Shown here one piece after another: positions 1-9,317 of a stretch of DNA of 64,000 nt. How positions within the stretch are numbered: position 1 is the first letter of the stretch; each line of letters starts with the position of its first letter. A model generated the notes under the pieces. That model searched no databases. It was not told the DNA's origin and saw only the letters and a program-made list of their open reading frames with translations. The DNA comes from Gordonia sp049847105. GTDB taxonomy: Bacteria; Actinomycetota; Actinomycetes; Mycobacteriales; Mycobacteriaceae. The translations under genes were made by a program, and so were the position numbers. Where the stretch lies: positions 1 through 64,000 of the forward strand of contig NZ_JBNCNS010000001.1 in assembly GCF_049847105.1 (NCBI RefSeq), written 5' to 3'.

Positions 1-158
1 GGACACACGATGCCAAACAAATGGCATCAGACAATTCATCAACACACTATCGAGTTCTCAAAGAACACACACCCACCGGCACTACCCCTTGCGGGGCGCT
101 CACCTGCGAGCTTGACGTTCTGTTTGGAATTGTTGTCCGTCTCCGGCGCAACTCTTCC
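1..158 (-). promoter_or_regulatory. rRNA operon leader (5' of 16S, 16S itself off window)
   Basis: Read on the minus strand, bases 66-41 give TTCTTTGAGAACTCGATAG, the box-A-like antitermination element conserved in mycobacterial and related rRNA leaders. It is followed by a perfect hairpin, GATGCCA/TGGCATC (9-15 and 22-28, 6-nt loop). The 16S gene should start beyond base 1. No 16S or 23S sequence lies upstream, so this is the operon leader and not the 16S-23S spacer. In Mycobacterium tuberculosis the rRNA operon also follows murA, which fits the gene order here. Confidence 0.8.
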
Positions 159-188
159 AGCCTACCAGACCCTCTCGGCGTCCCGCAA
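159..188 (-). promoter_or_regulatory. Putative rRNA promoter
   Basis: On the minus strand TTGCGG (188-183) and TAGGCT (164-159) are separated by exactly 18 nt. This resembles the mycobacterial rRNA promoter pattern TTGACx-18-TAxxCT. It lies about 90 bases upstream of the box-A-like antitermination element. Additional promoters further upstream (200-360) are possible but not clear by eye. Confidence 0.6.
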
Positions 189-792
189 CTCTTGGTCGAA
201 GTTCGATCAGGAGTGTCTGGCAGTCCGATATTTCGTCCGGGGCGCACGAAGCTACCCTGTTCGATTTCTCGGGGCGGTCGGAGCAGAAACCGGTTTCCCT
301 TCCCCGTATTTCCCCTCTCGGGGCTGTCCGGGGCGGCGCCGTGTCGCTCTGACTTGAAGAAAGTTACGCAACTGCGCGGCCAGGGTCAAATCGCCTGCTC
401 AGCTGTTTGCCGTCACGGAATATCCGCTGGTAGCGGCACTTTCGACTGGGACCATTCCACGCCGATCGCCGGTTTGGGACGTTCGTACCCAAGTGTGATC
501 TGCGCCATCGTGCCGTCCGTCGGACAGTCGTTGATCCCTGTTGGTCAGTTCTGGCGGCGGCAAGAGGTTCGCAGCGTCGTGAGGTGTGACCATCTGCGGC
601 ATCAACGCACCGATCGCCCGCCGGCCGTTCACCGCACGACCGCCACCGAGGCACGGGCCTGGGGCGCGCTCCCTTGTCGCCGGCGACAAGTGGTCTCGAG
701 GTCGACACAGTCGGGCTGCTCACTCACCATGGCGGCCCGGCGCCGTCACACACTGTGCTCGGCGCCACGGTGGGCGCTGCCACCGTCTCGCC

Positions 793-1066
793 TTCGACGA
801 CTCGTCGGTCGGCGCGATCACCCTCATCCACCTGCTCGAACACCTCGGCGAATCTGCCGTAGTGGCCGCTCTGTCCGAGGCGTTGAGAGTCGCCCGGCGT
901 CGGGTCATGGTCGCGGTCCCGTACGAGGACAGTCCCCGGCGAACATTTCGGACACCTCGTTCGGCTCACCGAGCTCGACCTGCGGCTATGCGACGTTTGG
1001 GCCGGATCGTGCCAGCGCACGGCACTCCGAGGACAACGGCGGCTCGCCGACTCTCACACCGCGGTG
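793..1066 (+). pseudogene. Remnant of a class I SAM methyltransferase, MftM-like
   Basis: From 793 the plus strand encodes a coherent stretch with IHLLEHL, then ALSEALRVARRRVMVAVPYE. This is typical of the C-terminal half of small SAM-dependent methyltransferases and, from memory, closest to the mycofactocin-glycan methyltransferase family MftM. After the PYED motif the frame breaks: skipping one C in the run near 931-936 restores EHFGHLVRLTELDLRL in the next frame. The SAM-binding N-terminal half is not recognisable upstream and the C-terminal HGGW-type ending expected of MftM is missing. This looks like a decayed gene. Bases 360-790 hold no convincing coding frame and may be its degraded 5' part. 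The family assignment is an inference. Confidence 0.45.
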
Positions 1067-1138
1067 AACTCTGGCCCGACATCGACGAAAGATTCTGTGT
1101 TCGAAGGCTTTTCGCAACAGCTCCGGGTCCCGCTCACC

Positions 1139-1432
1139 TCAGATCAATCCGCGCTTGGAGACACTGAGCTTCCGGATGAGGTTGCGGATATGGAACTTCA
1201 CGGTCGATTCGGAGATGTAGCGCATGTGCCCCATGCGCTTGTTCGACAGGCCGTCGGCGAGCAGCCGCAGCACCTCGCGTTCCCTTTCCGCGAGGGCCTC
1301 CGGTACCCCGCCGTCGCCTGACACGGTTCGCAGCACGATGGGAGCACGCCGTGGGGCGAATGCGCTGCCGCCACCGGAGACGGCCCGGATCGCACGGACG
1401 ACCAGATCGTTGTCGATGCCGGTGGTCATCAC
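1139..1432 (-). pseudogene. LuxR/NarL-type response regulator, truncated to the DNA-binding end
   Basis: The 97-residue frame carries a complete LuxR helix-turn-helix (residues about 47-97: EREREVLRLLADGLSNKRM, then STVKFHIRNLIRKL). It is preceded by what looks like the last helix and linker of a receiver domain (LVVRAIRAVSGGGSAFAP). The phospho-acceptor part of the receiver, about 100 residues, is absent and is not found upstream on the minus strand. It could be a stand-alone LuxR-fold protein, but the abrupt entry at the end of a receiver domain argues for a remnant. No regulatory target is evident; its neighbours are the cbi operon and the decayed methyltransferase. Confidence 0.6.
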
Positions 1433-1556
1433 AGCGCGCGCGTGAAGCCGAGTTCGAGCGTCTTCAACGTCCGTAGTGGGTCATCGGCGACGTTACGCAG
1501 GTCATAGTGCCGATGGACAGGTCTCGACGGCCGAACCGTCCGTTACGACCGCACCG

Positions 1557-2360
1557 TCACCCGGTTGGCAGGCCGGGGCCCGTCCGATAGGACAGGTGAC
1601 CCATCAGCCCGACGTCGAAACCCCACGGCAATTCGAGCCGGTGCCGGGCCAGGGTGTCGGCATCGGCGAGGATGTCACGGATCGGGCCGTCGGCGACCAC
1701 CCGCCCGTCGTCGATGATGACGGCACGATCGCACAGTTGCGCCGCGTAGGGCAGGTCGTGGGTGACCACGAGCATCGTGGTGTCGAGTCCGAGTAGGGTT
1801 TCGGCGAGCTCCCGTCGGGCCACCGGATCGAGATTCGCCGACGGCTCGTCGAGTACCAAAACGTCTGGGCGACAAGCGAGTACGGTGGCCAGCGCGCCGC
1901 GACGCCGCTGTCCACCGGACAGATGGTGCGGGCTGCGCTCCGCGTGCTCGGTCATCCCGACTGCGGCGAGCGCCTCCGTCACGCGTGCACCGAGTTCTGG
2001 GCTGACGACACCGAAGTTGGCCGGCCCGAACGCCACGTCTTCGGCCAGGGTGGGCATGAACAGCTGATCGTCGGGATCCTGGAAGACCAGTCCCACCTGT
2101 CGTCTGACCTCACGCATCGTCTTCTTGCCGACCGGGACGCCGTTGATCCGGACCTCTCCCCCGGTCGGCAGCAGCACGCCGTTCAGATGCAGCATCAGAG
2201 TGGTCTTGCCCGCGCCGTTGGGCCCGAGCACCGCCACCCGCTCGCCACGGCGGATGGTCAGATCCACCCCGTCGAGGGCAGGTTGTCCATCCGGATACGT
2301 GTACCGGACGCCGCGGGCCTCGATCGCGAGGCGGTCTTCCGGTCCGTTCTGTTCTCTCAT
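1557..2360 (-). CDS. cbiO: Energy-coupling factor ABC ATPase CbiO (Ni/Co transport)
   Basis: A 267-residue cytoplasmic ATPase that powers ECF-type uptake of cobalt or nickel with CbiM, CbiN and CbiQ. It shows Walker A GPNGAGKTT, the Q-loop region VFQDPDDQLF typical of CbiO/EcfA, signature LSGGQRRR, Walker B VLVLDEPSANLD and the switch His in VTHD. The ATG at 2360 is chosen because GAGGTG lies 9 nt upstream. An upstream in-frame ATG at 2399 lacks a ribosome-binding site. It is the last gene of the arsR-cbiM-cbiN-cbiQ-cbiO run. The role is well supported; which metal is transported cannot be read from the sequence. Confidence 0.95.
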   Translation of the reverse strand: MREQNGPEDRLAIEARGVRYTYPDGQPALDGVDLTIRRGERVAVLGPNGAGKTTLMLHLNGVLLPTGGEVRINGVPVGKKTMREVRRQVGLVFQDPDDQLFMPTLAEDVAFGPANFGVVSPELGARVTEALAAVGMTEHAERSPHHLSGGQRRRGALATVLACRPDVLVLDEPSANLDPVARRELAETLLGLDTTMLVVTHDLPYAAQLCDRAVIIDDGRVVADGPIRDILADADTLARHRLELPWGFDVGLMGHLSYRTGPGLPTG

Positions 2361-2416
2361 AGAACCCGTCACCTCGTCGTCACCCCGCGCCTGCGCCATG
2401 CTGTGACGTTCATCGA

Positions 2417-3193
2417 TCACCTTGTCGCCCAGGAGATCATCGCGATCAGTACCGCTGCGATCGCCGGCACCGTCACGACTGCCCATTGAACGCGCGTCGC
2501 CCGCGGGGCCGTGGCGACTCCGGGCATCTCGGGAACCGAACCCGTGAACCCTCGCGACATCATCGCGAGATGTACACGTTCGCCGCGTTCGTAAGACCTC
2601 AGGAACAGTGATCCGACACCCTTCGCCATCGACCCTGCCTGATGCAACATCCGCGGGGAATCCCCACGGGCCAGCCGGGCGACGTGCATGCGACGGACCT
2701 CCGCCGACAGCAGATCGGTGTAGCGGAGCATCATCACGATCACCGGGGTGAGCGTGGCCGGCATACCCAGGCGCGTCAGCGCCAGTGGCAACTCTCTCGC
2801 CTGAGTGGTCGCGGCGAAGGTCAGCGACGCGGCGACCCCGAGCGAGCCCTTGACGACGATCCCCCACGCCGCGAACAGGCCCGGGACCGACAGCGACAGC
2901 CCGGCGACCTCGATCCGTTCTCCCCCTTCGGCGAACGGCAACAGCACCGCCAGGACGACGAACGGTGCCTCGATCACCATGCGCGGCAGGATCCATCCGA
3001 CCGGGACATGAGCGATCCGCCACACGACGACCAGGATCGCGGCGAATGCCAGATATGGCCAGAACATCTCGCGGGGAGTCGCGACCACGGCGAAGACGAA
3101 GACGATCAGGCAGACCAGCTTGACCTCGGTGGGCGCCCGATGGACCGGTGAGTTGCCGCCTCGATACAGCGGATGGGCATGACCGGCGCCCAT
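2417..3193 (-). CDS. cbiQ: ECF transporter transmembrane subunit CbiQ
   Basis: A 258-residue membrane protein of the CbiQ/EcfT family. It couples the CbiO ATPase to the substrate-binding component CbiM. Several hydrophobic segments are visible (about residues 25-45, 48-63, 70-87, 105-125 and 235-255). The cytoplasmic coupling region contains ARLARGD and AMMSRGFTG, matching the Ala-Arg-Gly motifs that contact the ATPase in this family. It starts only 5 bases after the PDGLE gene and ends about 56 bases before the cbiO start, consistent with one transcript. Confidence 0.93.
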   Translation of the reverse strand: MGAGHAHPLYRGGNSPVHRAPTEVKLVCLIVFVFAVVATPREMFWPYLAFAAILVVVWRIAHVPVGWILPRMVIEAPFVVLAVLLPFAEGGERIEVAGLSLSVPGLFAAWGIVVKGSLGVAASLTFAATTQARELPLALTRLGMPATLTPVIVMMLRYTDLLSAEVRRMHVARLARGDSPRMLHQAGSMAKGVGSLFLRSYERGERVHLAMMSRGFTGSVPEMPGVATAPRATRVQWAVVTVPAIAAVLIAMISWATR

Positions 3194-3198
3194 CGCGA

Positions 3199-3597
3199 TC
3201 AGCGTCCGCCGCCGTCGGCGCCCGCGTGGTCGGCGCGAGCCCGTCGTCGGACGGCCAGGAGCCAGAACAGCCCGGTCGCGATCGCGAGAGTGACCACCAC
3301 CCCGATGACACCGGCGACACCGTTGGTGGCACCGATTCCGTGCAGGGAGTAGTCGGCCAGGGGTGACGAGGACATCGCATGATCTGTCGCGTGCTGCGCG
3401 ATGCAGTCGCCGGTGAGTTGCTCGCTACCACCGACCATGACCGTCTCGCATCCACGGAGCGTGGCCGAGTCCAGTCCGTCGGGTGCGGAGCTCGCCGCAT
3501 ACGACACGATGCCGGCGATGATCAGTGCCGCACAGGCGAACATCGCGAGGAAGGTACGTCGGCTGACATGTCGTCGATTGCTGTCGGTGGTGCTCAT
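3199..3597 (-). CDS. cbiN: PDGLE-domain protein, CbiN-like accessory subunit
   Basis: A 132-residue membrane protein with an N-terminal transmembrane segment (about 15-35), the hallmark APDGLDSAT (PDGLE motif) just outside it, an extracytoplasmic loop with two Cys, and a second transmembrane segment (about 95-115). In Ni/Co ECF systems this small subunit works with CbiM in metal capture, either as separate CbiN or as a PDGLE protein. Its ATG overlaps the cbiM stop by 4 bases (ATGA), indicating translational coupling. The symbol is given by position and domain; some schemes would call it NikN or CbiMN-type. Confidence 0.85.
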   Translation of the reverse strand: MSTTDSNRRHVSRRTFLAMFACAALIIAGIVSYAASSAPDGLDSATLRGCETVMVGGSEQLTGDCIAQHATDHAMSSSPLADYSLHGIGATNGVAGVIGVVVTLAIATGLFWLLAVRRRARADHAGADGGGR

Positions 3598-4328
3598 GCC
3601 GGCACTCCGACCGATGCGGAACCGTTCGGCGTCCGCGTTCGGAGCAGGTAGACCAGATCGGGCCGCGCTCGGGCCACCGCCATCACCGTGACAGCGGTGA
3701 TGAGTCCCTCACCGATACCGATGAGCGCGTGCGTGCCCCACATGTACGCCGCGACCGTTCCCAGTGATTCGGTCGCAGCACCACCCAGCGCGTATTCGAC
3801 GACGAAACCGGTTGCGGCGGCCACTGTCCCGCACAGTGCCGCCATGAATGCGATCACTCCCAGCCGGCCTGGCGACGGCACGCGCCGCCCGATCAGGCGA
3901 TAGCCTGCCACCGCGACCAGATAGCCCACGAAAGTGGAGATCAACGCCATGTTCGTGATGTTGGCACCCAGCGCGGTGACGCCGCCGTCGGCGAAGAGCA
4001 AAGCCTGCACCACCAAGACGATCGCGATACACAATGCTCCGGTGTAAGGGCCGACCAGGATCGCGGCCAGGGCCCCGCCGAGCAGGTGACCGCTGACCCC
4101 CGGCAAGATCGGGAAGTTGATCATCTGCACCGCGAAGATGAACGCCGCGACGAGTCCGGCCATCGGGACGGTCTTCTCGTCGAGATCGGTCTGGGCGCGC
4201 CACACACAGAACGCGAGTCCCGCGAAGGCGATGACTCCGAAGAGCGCCGAGACAGGTGCGTTGATGATGCCGTCGCTCATGTGCATGGCGACGGTCGACG
4301 TGACCGGCGAAGGTGTCAACGTGGACAT
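3594..4328 (-). CDS. cbiM: Ni/Co ECF transporter substrate-capture protein CbiM
   Basis: A 244-residue membrane protein that selects the metal. The motif AMHMSDGIINAP (about residues 14-25) is the conserved CbiM/NikM N-terminus, in which the first Met and the His two residues on coordinate Ni or Co after processing. Here it is preceded by about 14 extra residues, as expected if they are removed. HLLGG (about residue 80) and MWGTHALIGIGEG (about 190-203) are further family motifs, with about six hydrophobic segments in between. It is the first transport gene after arsR and its stop overlaps the next gene by 4 bases. Confidence 0.95.
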   Translation of the reverse strand: MSTLTPSPVTSTVAMHMSDGIINAPVSALFGVIAFAGLAFCVWRAQTDLDEKTVPMAGLVAAFIFAVQMINFPILPGVSGHLLGGALAAILVGPYTGALCIAIVLVVQALLFADGGVTALGANITNMALISTFVGYLVAVAGYRLIGRRVPSPGRLGVIAFMAALCGTVAAATGFVVEYALGGAATESLGTVAAYMWGTHALIGIGEGLITAVTVMAVARARPDLVYLLRTRTPNGSASVGVPA

Positions 4329-4366
4329 GCACGAACCGTAGAACTGCCACGGTCACCTGTCCACTC

Positions 4367-4387
4367 ATTCAGATGTTTAAGTGAACA
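4367..4387. promoter_or_regulatory. Candidate ArsR-family operator between arsR and cbiM
   Basis: The sequence contains an imperfect inverted repeat, TTCA (4368-4371) and TGAA (4382-4385) with AT-rich DNA between, in an otherwise GC-rich gap. ArsR/SmtB repressors bind imperfect repeats with TGAA-type half sites, and the regulator gene is immediately upstream of it in the direction of transcription. The site would control cbiMNQO. The assignment is by position and pattern only. Confidence 0.4.
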
Positions 4388-4419
4388 GACCAACCGATGG
4401 GTCAGGTGTCGACCCACCT

Positions 4420-4761
4420 TCACGTGTGGCCGTGGCCTGCACCCATCCAATGCAGCAGTTCGTGGACGGTGTCGTCGTCGAGCCGGTAGCTGACCGATCG
4501 GCCCAGGCGGGTCGAACTCACCCAGCCCTGGTGGCGCAATACCCGAAGCGCCTGGGAGACCGCAGTTTCGGTGCGGCCCACGGCAATTGCGAGGTCGCCG
4601 ACGATGATCCCCGGGCGGCGGTGCAGCACGATCAGAATCTCGAGGCGGTGCGGATCCGAGAGCAGATCGAACCGCGTTGACCACTCCGCGATGTCGACGT
4701 CGGAGTTCTCCCCGTGCCCACCGCCGCCCGATACCGGGCTCTCCGAGCTCTCGACCACCAC
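4420..4761 (-). CDS. ArsR/SmtB-family metal sensor, probable Ni/Co-responsive repressor
   Basis: A 113-residue winged-helix protein. Residues about 27-95 form the ArsR fold (FDLLSDPHRLEILIVL, then the recognition helix TETAVSQALRVLRHQGW and the wing GRSVSYRL). The C-terminal helix and tail are rich in potential ligands (Asp-Asp-Asp, HELLH, GHGH). This is the kind of alpha-5 and tail site used by nickel/cobalt sensors such as NmtR; the Cys-based alpha-3 site is absent. It starts with GTG (4761) 3 bases after the murA stop and lies directly upstream of cbiM, so control of the importer by metal is the natural reading. The second codon is also GTG, so the exact start is uncertain. Confidence 0.85.
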   Translation of the reverse strand: MVVESSESPVSGGGGHGENSDVDIAEWSTRFDLLSDPHRLEILIVLHRRPGIIVGDLAIAVGRTETAVSQALRVLRHQGWVSSTRLGRSVSYRLDDDTVHELLHWMGAGHGHT

Positions 4762-4764
4762 GTC

Positions 4765-6021
4765 TCAGTCCCCGACCCGCTCGATGTCGCCGCCGAGACT
4801 GCGAAGATTCTCGACGAACCGCGGGTAACCGCGATCGATGTGCTCGACGTCATGGACCTCGGTCACCCCGTCGGCGACCAGACCGGCCAGCACGAGGCCG
4901 GCGCCCGCGCGGATATCCGAACACCACACCGGCGCGCTCGACAACCGTTCGATCCCACGGAGCACCGCGTGGTGCCCGTCGGTCCGTGCATCGGCCCCCA
5001 ACCGGACCATCTCCTCGACGAAACGGAATCGCGCCTCGAAGACGTTCTCGGTGATCACCGACATCCCCTCGGCGATCGCAGCCATCCCGATTGCCATCGG
5101 TTGCAGGTCGGTGGGGAACCCCGGAAACGGCAGCGTGGACACGTTGACCGCGATCGGGCGGCGGTCCTGGCGGACCCGGAAGCCGTCGGCGAACCGGTCG
5201 ACGTGCGCGCCGGTGTCGCCGAGCTTGTTCAGGACCAGCTGCAGATGCTCGGGCGAGACACCACGCACGGTCACGTCACCGCGCGTCATCGCGGCCGCGA
5301 TCCCCCACGTCGCACCGACGATGCGATCCCCGACCACGCGGTGAGTGGTCGGATGCAGCCGGTCGACGCCGGTCACGGTCAACGTCGACGTTCCCGCGCC
5401 CTCGATGAGCGCGCCCATCTGCTGGAGCATCACGCAGAGGTCGACGATCTCGGGTTCTCGTGCGGCGTTGTCGATGGTGGTCACGCCGTCGGCCAGGACC
5501 GCGGCCATCAGGATGTTTTCGGTCGCGCCGACCGACGGGAACTCCAGAGCCACCGGGGCACCGATCAGAGCGTCGGCCTCGGCCACCACACATCCGTGCT
5601 CGATCGAGCTGTGCGCACCGAGCGCGCGCAGGCCGGCCTGATGCATGTCGAGCGGGCGGGAGCCGATGGCGTCACCGCCCGGAAGTGCCACGACCGCACG
5701 ACGGCAGCGCGCCATGAGAGGTCCGAGCACACAGACCGATGCGCGGAATTGTTTCACCGCATCGAAATCCGCGTGGTACTTGGGTTCGGCCGGTGCATCG
5801 ATTCGCACCGTGTCTCCGTCGATGGTCACTACGGCACCGAGGCCGCGCAAGACATCGGCCATCAGCGGGACGTCGGCGATCTCGGGTGAGTTCGTCAATG
5901 TGGTGGTGCCCTCCGCGAGCAGCGCAGCCGCCATCAGCTTCAGCACACTGTTCTTGGCGCCACCCACCGCGACCTCACCGGACAGGCGGCCTCCCCCGGA
6001 GACCAGAAAACGATCACTCAC
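4765..6021 (-). CDS. murA: UDP-N-acetylglucosamine 1-carboxyvinyltransferase MurA
   Basis: First committed step of peptidoglycan synthesis: transfer of enolpyruvate from PEP to UDP-GlcNAc in the cytoplasm. The 418-residue protein has the full inside-out alpha/beta barrel, with GGAKNSVLK near the N-terminus (catalytic Lys-Asn) and SVCVLGPLMAR. The active-site loop reads LPGGDAIGSRPLD. The Cys found at the general-acid position in E. coli MurA is replaced by Asp, as in mycobacteria, where this makes the enzyme insensitive to fosfomycin. In M. tuberculosis murA directly precedes the rRNA operon; here the arsR-cbi cluster is inserted between them. Confidence 0.97.
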   Translation of the reverse strand: MSDRFLVSGGGRLSGEVAVGGAKNSVLKLMAAALLAEGTTTLTNSPEIADVPLMADVLRGLGAVVTIDGDTVRIDAPAEPKYHADFDAVKQFRASVCVLGPLMARCRRAVVALPGGDAIGSRPLDMHQAGLRALGAHSSIEHGCVVAEADALIGAPVALEFPSVGATENILMAAVLADGVTTIDNAAREPEIVDLCVMLQQMGALIEGAGTSTLTVTGVDRLHPTTHRVVGDRIVGATWGIAAAMTRGDVTVRGVSPEHLQLVLNKLGDTGAHVDRFADGFRVRQDRRPIAVNVSTLPFPGFPTDLQPMAIGMAAIAEGMSVITENVFEARFRFVEEMVRLGADARTDGHHAVLRGIERLSSAPVWCSDIRAGAGLVLAGLVADGVTEVHDVEHIDRGYPRFVENLRSLGGDIERVGD

Positions 6022-6030
6022 GCTGCCACC

Positions 6031-6678
6031 TTAGCTGTCACGCGCGCCGCCCCCATCCGGCCCGGGACGGCCACCGCGCGCAGGCGGCCGCTGCCGCTCG
6101 CCGCCGGGCGACCATTTCACATCACCTTCCCCGTGCGGTGCCCGATTGGCGACCCGCGAGAGGATGAACAACAGGTCCGACAGCCGGTTGAGGTATCTCG
6201 CCGGCAACACGCTGGTGGCGTCCGGGTCCGCCTCGACCGCGGCCCAGGCCGATCGTTCGGCACGCCTGGTCACCGTGCGTGCGTGGTGCAGCAGCGCACT
6301 CAGTCGGGTGCCGCCCGGCAGGATGAACGAGTCGAGGGTCGGCAGTCCGTCGGCGTAGCCGTCGCACCACGACTCCAGCGCGTCGATGTAATCCTGCTCG
6401 ATGCGCAGCGGTGGGTACTCGGGATCTGCCACCACCGGGGTGGACAGATCCGCACCGGCGTCGAAGAGATCGTTCTGGACGGTACGCAGTACCTCGACGA
6501 TGTCGGCCGGCACGTCGCCACCGAGCGCCAACGCCGTCCCGATGACCGCGTTGGCCTCGTCGCAGTCGGCGTAGGCCGCCACCCGGACATCGTTCTTGGA
6601 CACCCGGGAGAAGTCGCTGAGTCCGGTGGTGCCGTCGTCGCCGGTGCGTGTGTAGATCCGCGTCAGATGTACCGCCAT
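6031..6678 (-). CDS. PduO-type cob(I)alamin adenosyltransferase
   Basis: A 215-residue enzyme that transfers the adenosyl group of ATP to cob(I)alamin to make coenzyme B12. The N-terminal TRTGDDGTTGL is the PduO-family ATP-binding motif. RLSALLHHARTVTRRAER and YLNRLSDLLFILSR match the conserved trimer-interface helices with the catalytic Arg and Asn. The last about 25 residues (GGERQRPPARGGRPGPDGG) are a Gly/Pro/Arg-rich tail not usual for the family. It ends 9 bases before the murA start, so the two are probably cotranscribed, as in mycobacteria (Rv1314c-Rv1315 region, from memory). Confidence 0.93.
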   Translation of the reverse strand: MAVHLTRIYTRTGDDGTTGLSDFSRVSKNDVRVAAYADCDEANAVIGTALALGGDVPADIVEVLRTVQNDLFDAGADLSTPVVADPEYPPLRIEQDYIDALESWCDGYADGLPTLDSFILPGGTRLSALLHHARTVTRRAERSAWAAVEADPDATSVLPARYLNRLSDLLFILSRVANRAPHGEGDVKWSPGGERQRPPARGGRPGPDGGGARDS

Positions 6679-6730
6679 GACCTGAATCTACTGCCCAGTA
6701 CCAGGCCTGCGGTCGTCGGCCTGACCCCGA

Positions 6731-7195
6731 TCAGGCGCTACGGCGCCGCTGTGACCGGTTCGACTGTCGTGACTCCAGCCATGACTGGAACGCGGTATCG
6801 GCACCCGGCGCCATCGCGAGCTCGTAGGCACGACCCGCCTCATCCGCCCCGGGTTCGAGTTCCAGGATCACCATGCCGTGCAGGATCTCGGACTCGGTGC
6901 CCTCGGGCCGCCGTCTGCGGATGATCTCGATGGACTGCCGGCCGAGCGTGCGGGTCGGACCGGGGCGCAACGAACTGAGCCGGAAATAGCGGAGATTCTC
7001 GTCGCTGTAATGGACCGTGCCGTGGCGCCAGCCCTCGTCGACGTCTGCGGGCAGTTCTCTGAACAGAACCGGGGTTCCGGTCCTGCGCAACTGCCCGAGC
7101 CGATACGCGAGCAGGCCGCAGACCACCACGGCGAGCGCCAACAGCACGCCCAGTACCAACGCGATCCACGACACCAGGCGCACACCTCCCGCCAA
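6731..7195 (-). CDS. DUF2550 family membrane protein
   Basis: A 154-residue protein with one N-terminal transmembrane helix (about residues 8-32, VSWIALVLGVLLALAVVVCG) and a basic cytoplasmic part containing HYSDENLRYFRLSSLRPGP. This is the actinobacterial DUF2550 family that sits after atpC in mycobacteria (Rv1312, from memory). Function is unknown; its conserved position next to ATP synthase is the main clue. The C-terminus is Arg/Ser-rich. Confidence 0.85.
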   Translation of the reverse strand: MAGGVRLVSWIALVLGVLLALAVVVCGLLAYRLGQLRRTGTPVLFRELPADVDEGWRHGTVHYSDENLRYFRLSSLRPGPTRTLGRQSIEIIRRRRPEGTESEILHGMVILELEPGADEAGRAYELAMAPGADTAFQSWLESRQSNRSQRRRSA

Positions 7196-7430
7196 CGGTC
7201 GCGCGGGGGCTGATCACGGTGCGCCGAATTCACGTACCGGGATGAGTCGAGGGACTCCGGTGCACGACCGTTCTGTGTCCAGCATGCCAGACCGGATCCG
7301 GCGTCTTGTCACGGCAGTTCCACCCGCGCCGGCAATGCCTGCCGCGATCGACGGACCGCGGTCGCGTGCCCCGACACGACGATGGCCGGTCATCGCCCGA
7401 AAAGCGATGACCGGCCGTCGATCTGCGAAC
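7196..7430. other. Gene-free spacer between atpC and the DUF2550 gene
   Basis: No coding frame is supported here. Apart from the strong terminator hairpin at 7384-7416, which closes the atp operon, nothing is recognised. The promoter of the DUF2550 gene presumably lies in this stretch. Confidence 0.6.
7384..7416 (-). terminator. Terminator hairpin after atpC
   Basis: A perfect 13-bp inverted repeat, GGCCGGTCATCGC (7384-7396) and its complement (7404-7416), with a 7-nt loop, starts 15 bases after the atpC stop. There is no strong U-tract on the minus strand, which is common for actinobacterial terminators. Confidence 0.75.
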
Positions 7431-7811
7431 TTACTTGGCCGCCCGCTCCGCCGCCGCGAGGCGGGAATGCGCACGGTTGTACTCGTCGGTACCGGGCTCC
7501 GCGGACTCCAGCGCCGAGCGCTCGGCCGCCGCGTCGATGTCGTCGGCCCACTGCGCCGACTCGGCGAGAATGGTCACCGATTCACCGGTCACCGAGAGAA
7601 ATCCGCCCTGAACGGCCGCCGACAGGCGCTTGCCACTCTCCTCGGCGATCACCACGAAGCCGCCCGGGACCAGCTGCCCCAGCAGGGGTTCGTGATTCGC
7701 CAGCACACCGAGCTCACCCGAGGTGGTCTGGGCGATGACGAAGGTGGCCTCACCCGAGTACAGCTTCTCGTCGGCCGCGACGACCTCGACGTGGAAGGAC
7801 TTGTCAGCCAT
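7431..7811 (-). CDS. atpC: F1 ATP synthase epsilon subunit
   Basis: A 126-residue central-stalk subunit that regulates F1 and links gamma to the c-ring. It has the N-terminal beta-sandwich (FHVEVVAADEKLYSGEA, GELGVLANHEPLLGQL) and a short C-terminal helical part rich in Ala and Arg. Its length is like the mycobacterial epsilon subunit, shorter than E. coli. It is the last gene of the atp operon, 9 bases after atpD. Confidence 0.97.
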   Translation of the reverse strand: MADKSFHVEVVAADEKLYSGEATFVIAQTTSGELGVLANHEPLLGQLVPGGFVVIAEESGKRLSAAVQGGFLSVTGESVTILAESAQWADDIDAAAERSALESAEPGTDEYNRAHSRLAAAERAAK

Positions 7812-7820
7812 GGCGACCCG

Positions 7821-9269
<1,449 letters not shown>

Positions 9270-9317
9270 TGTTGTTGGGTCACTTCCTCTTTGGGTCTAT
9301 GGGTCGCCAGGGTTCGA

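Noticed and set aside
1442..1510. Short minus-strand peptide RNVADDPLRTLKTLELGFTR ending just before the LuxR remnant
   Set aside because: It looks protein-like but is under 30 codons, has no start codon in range, and I could not assign a family. It may be another decayed fragment.
3577..3588. Single near-copy of the 12-bp repeat core in the PDGLE gene
   Set aside because: Ten of twelve bases match, it occurs once without the 21-bp period, and it encodes an ordinary TDSN stretch. Chance is sufficient.
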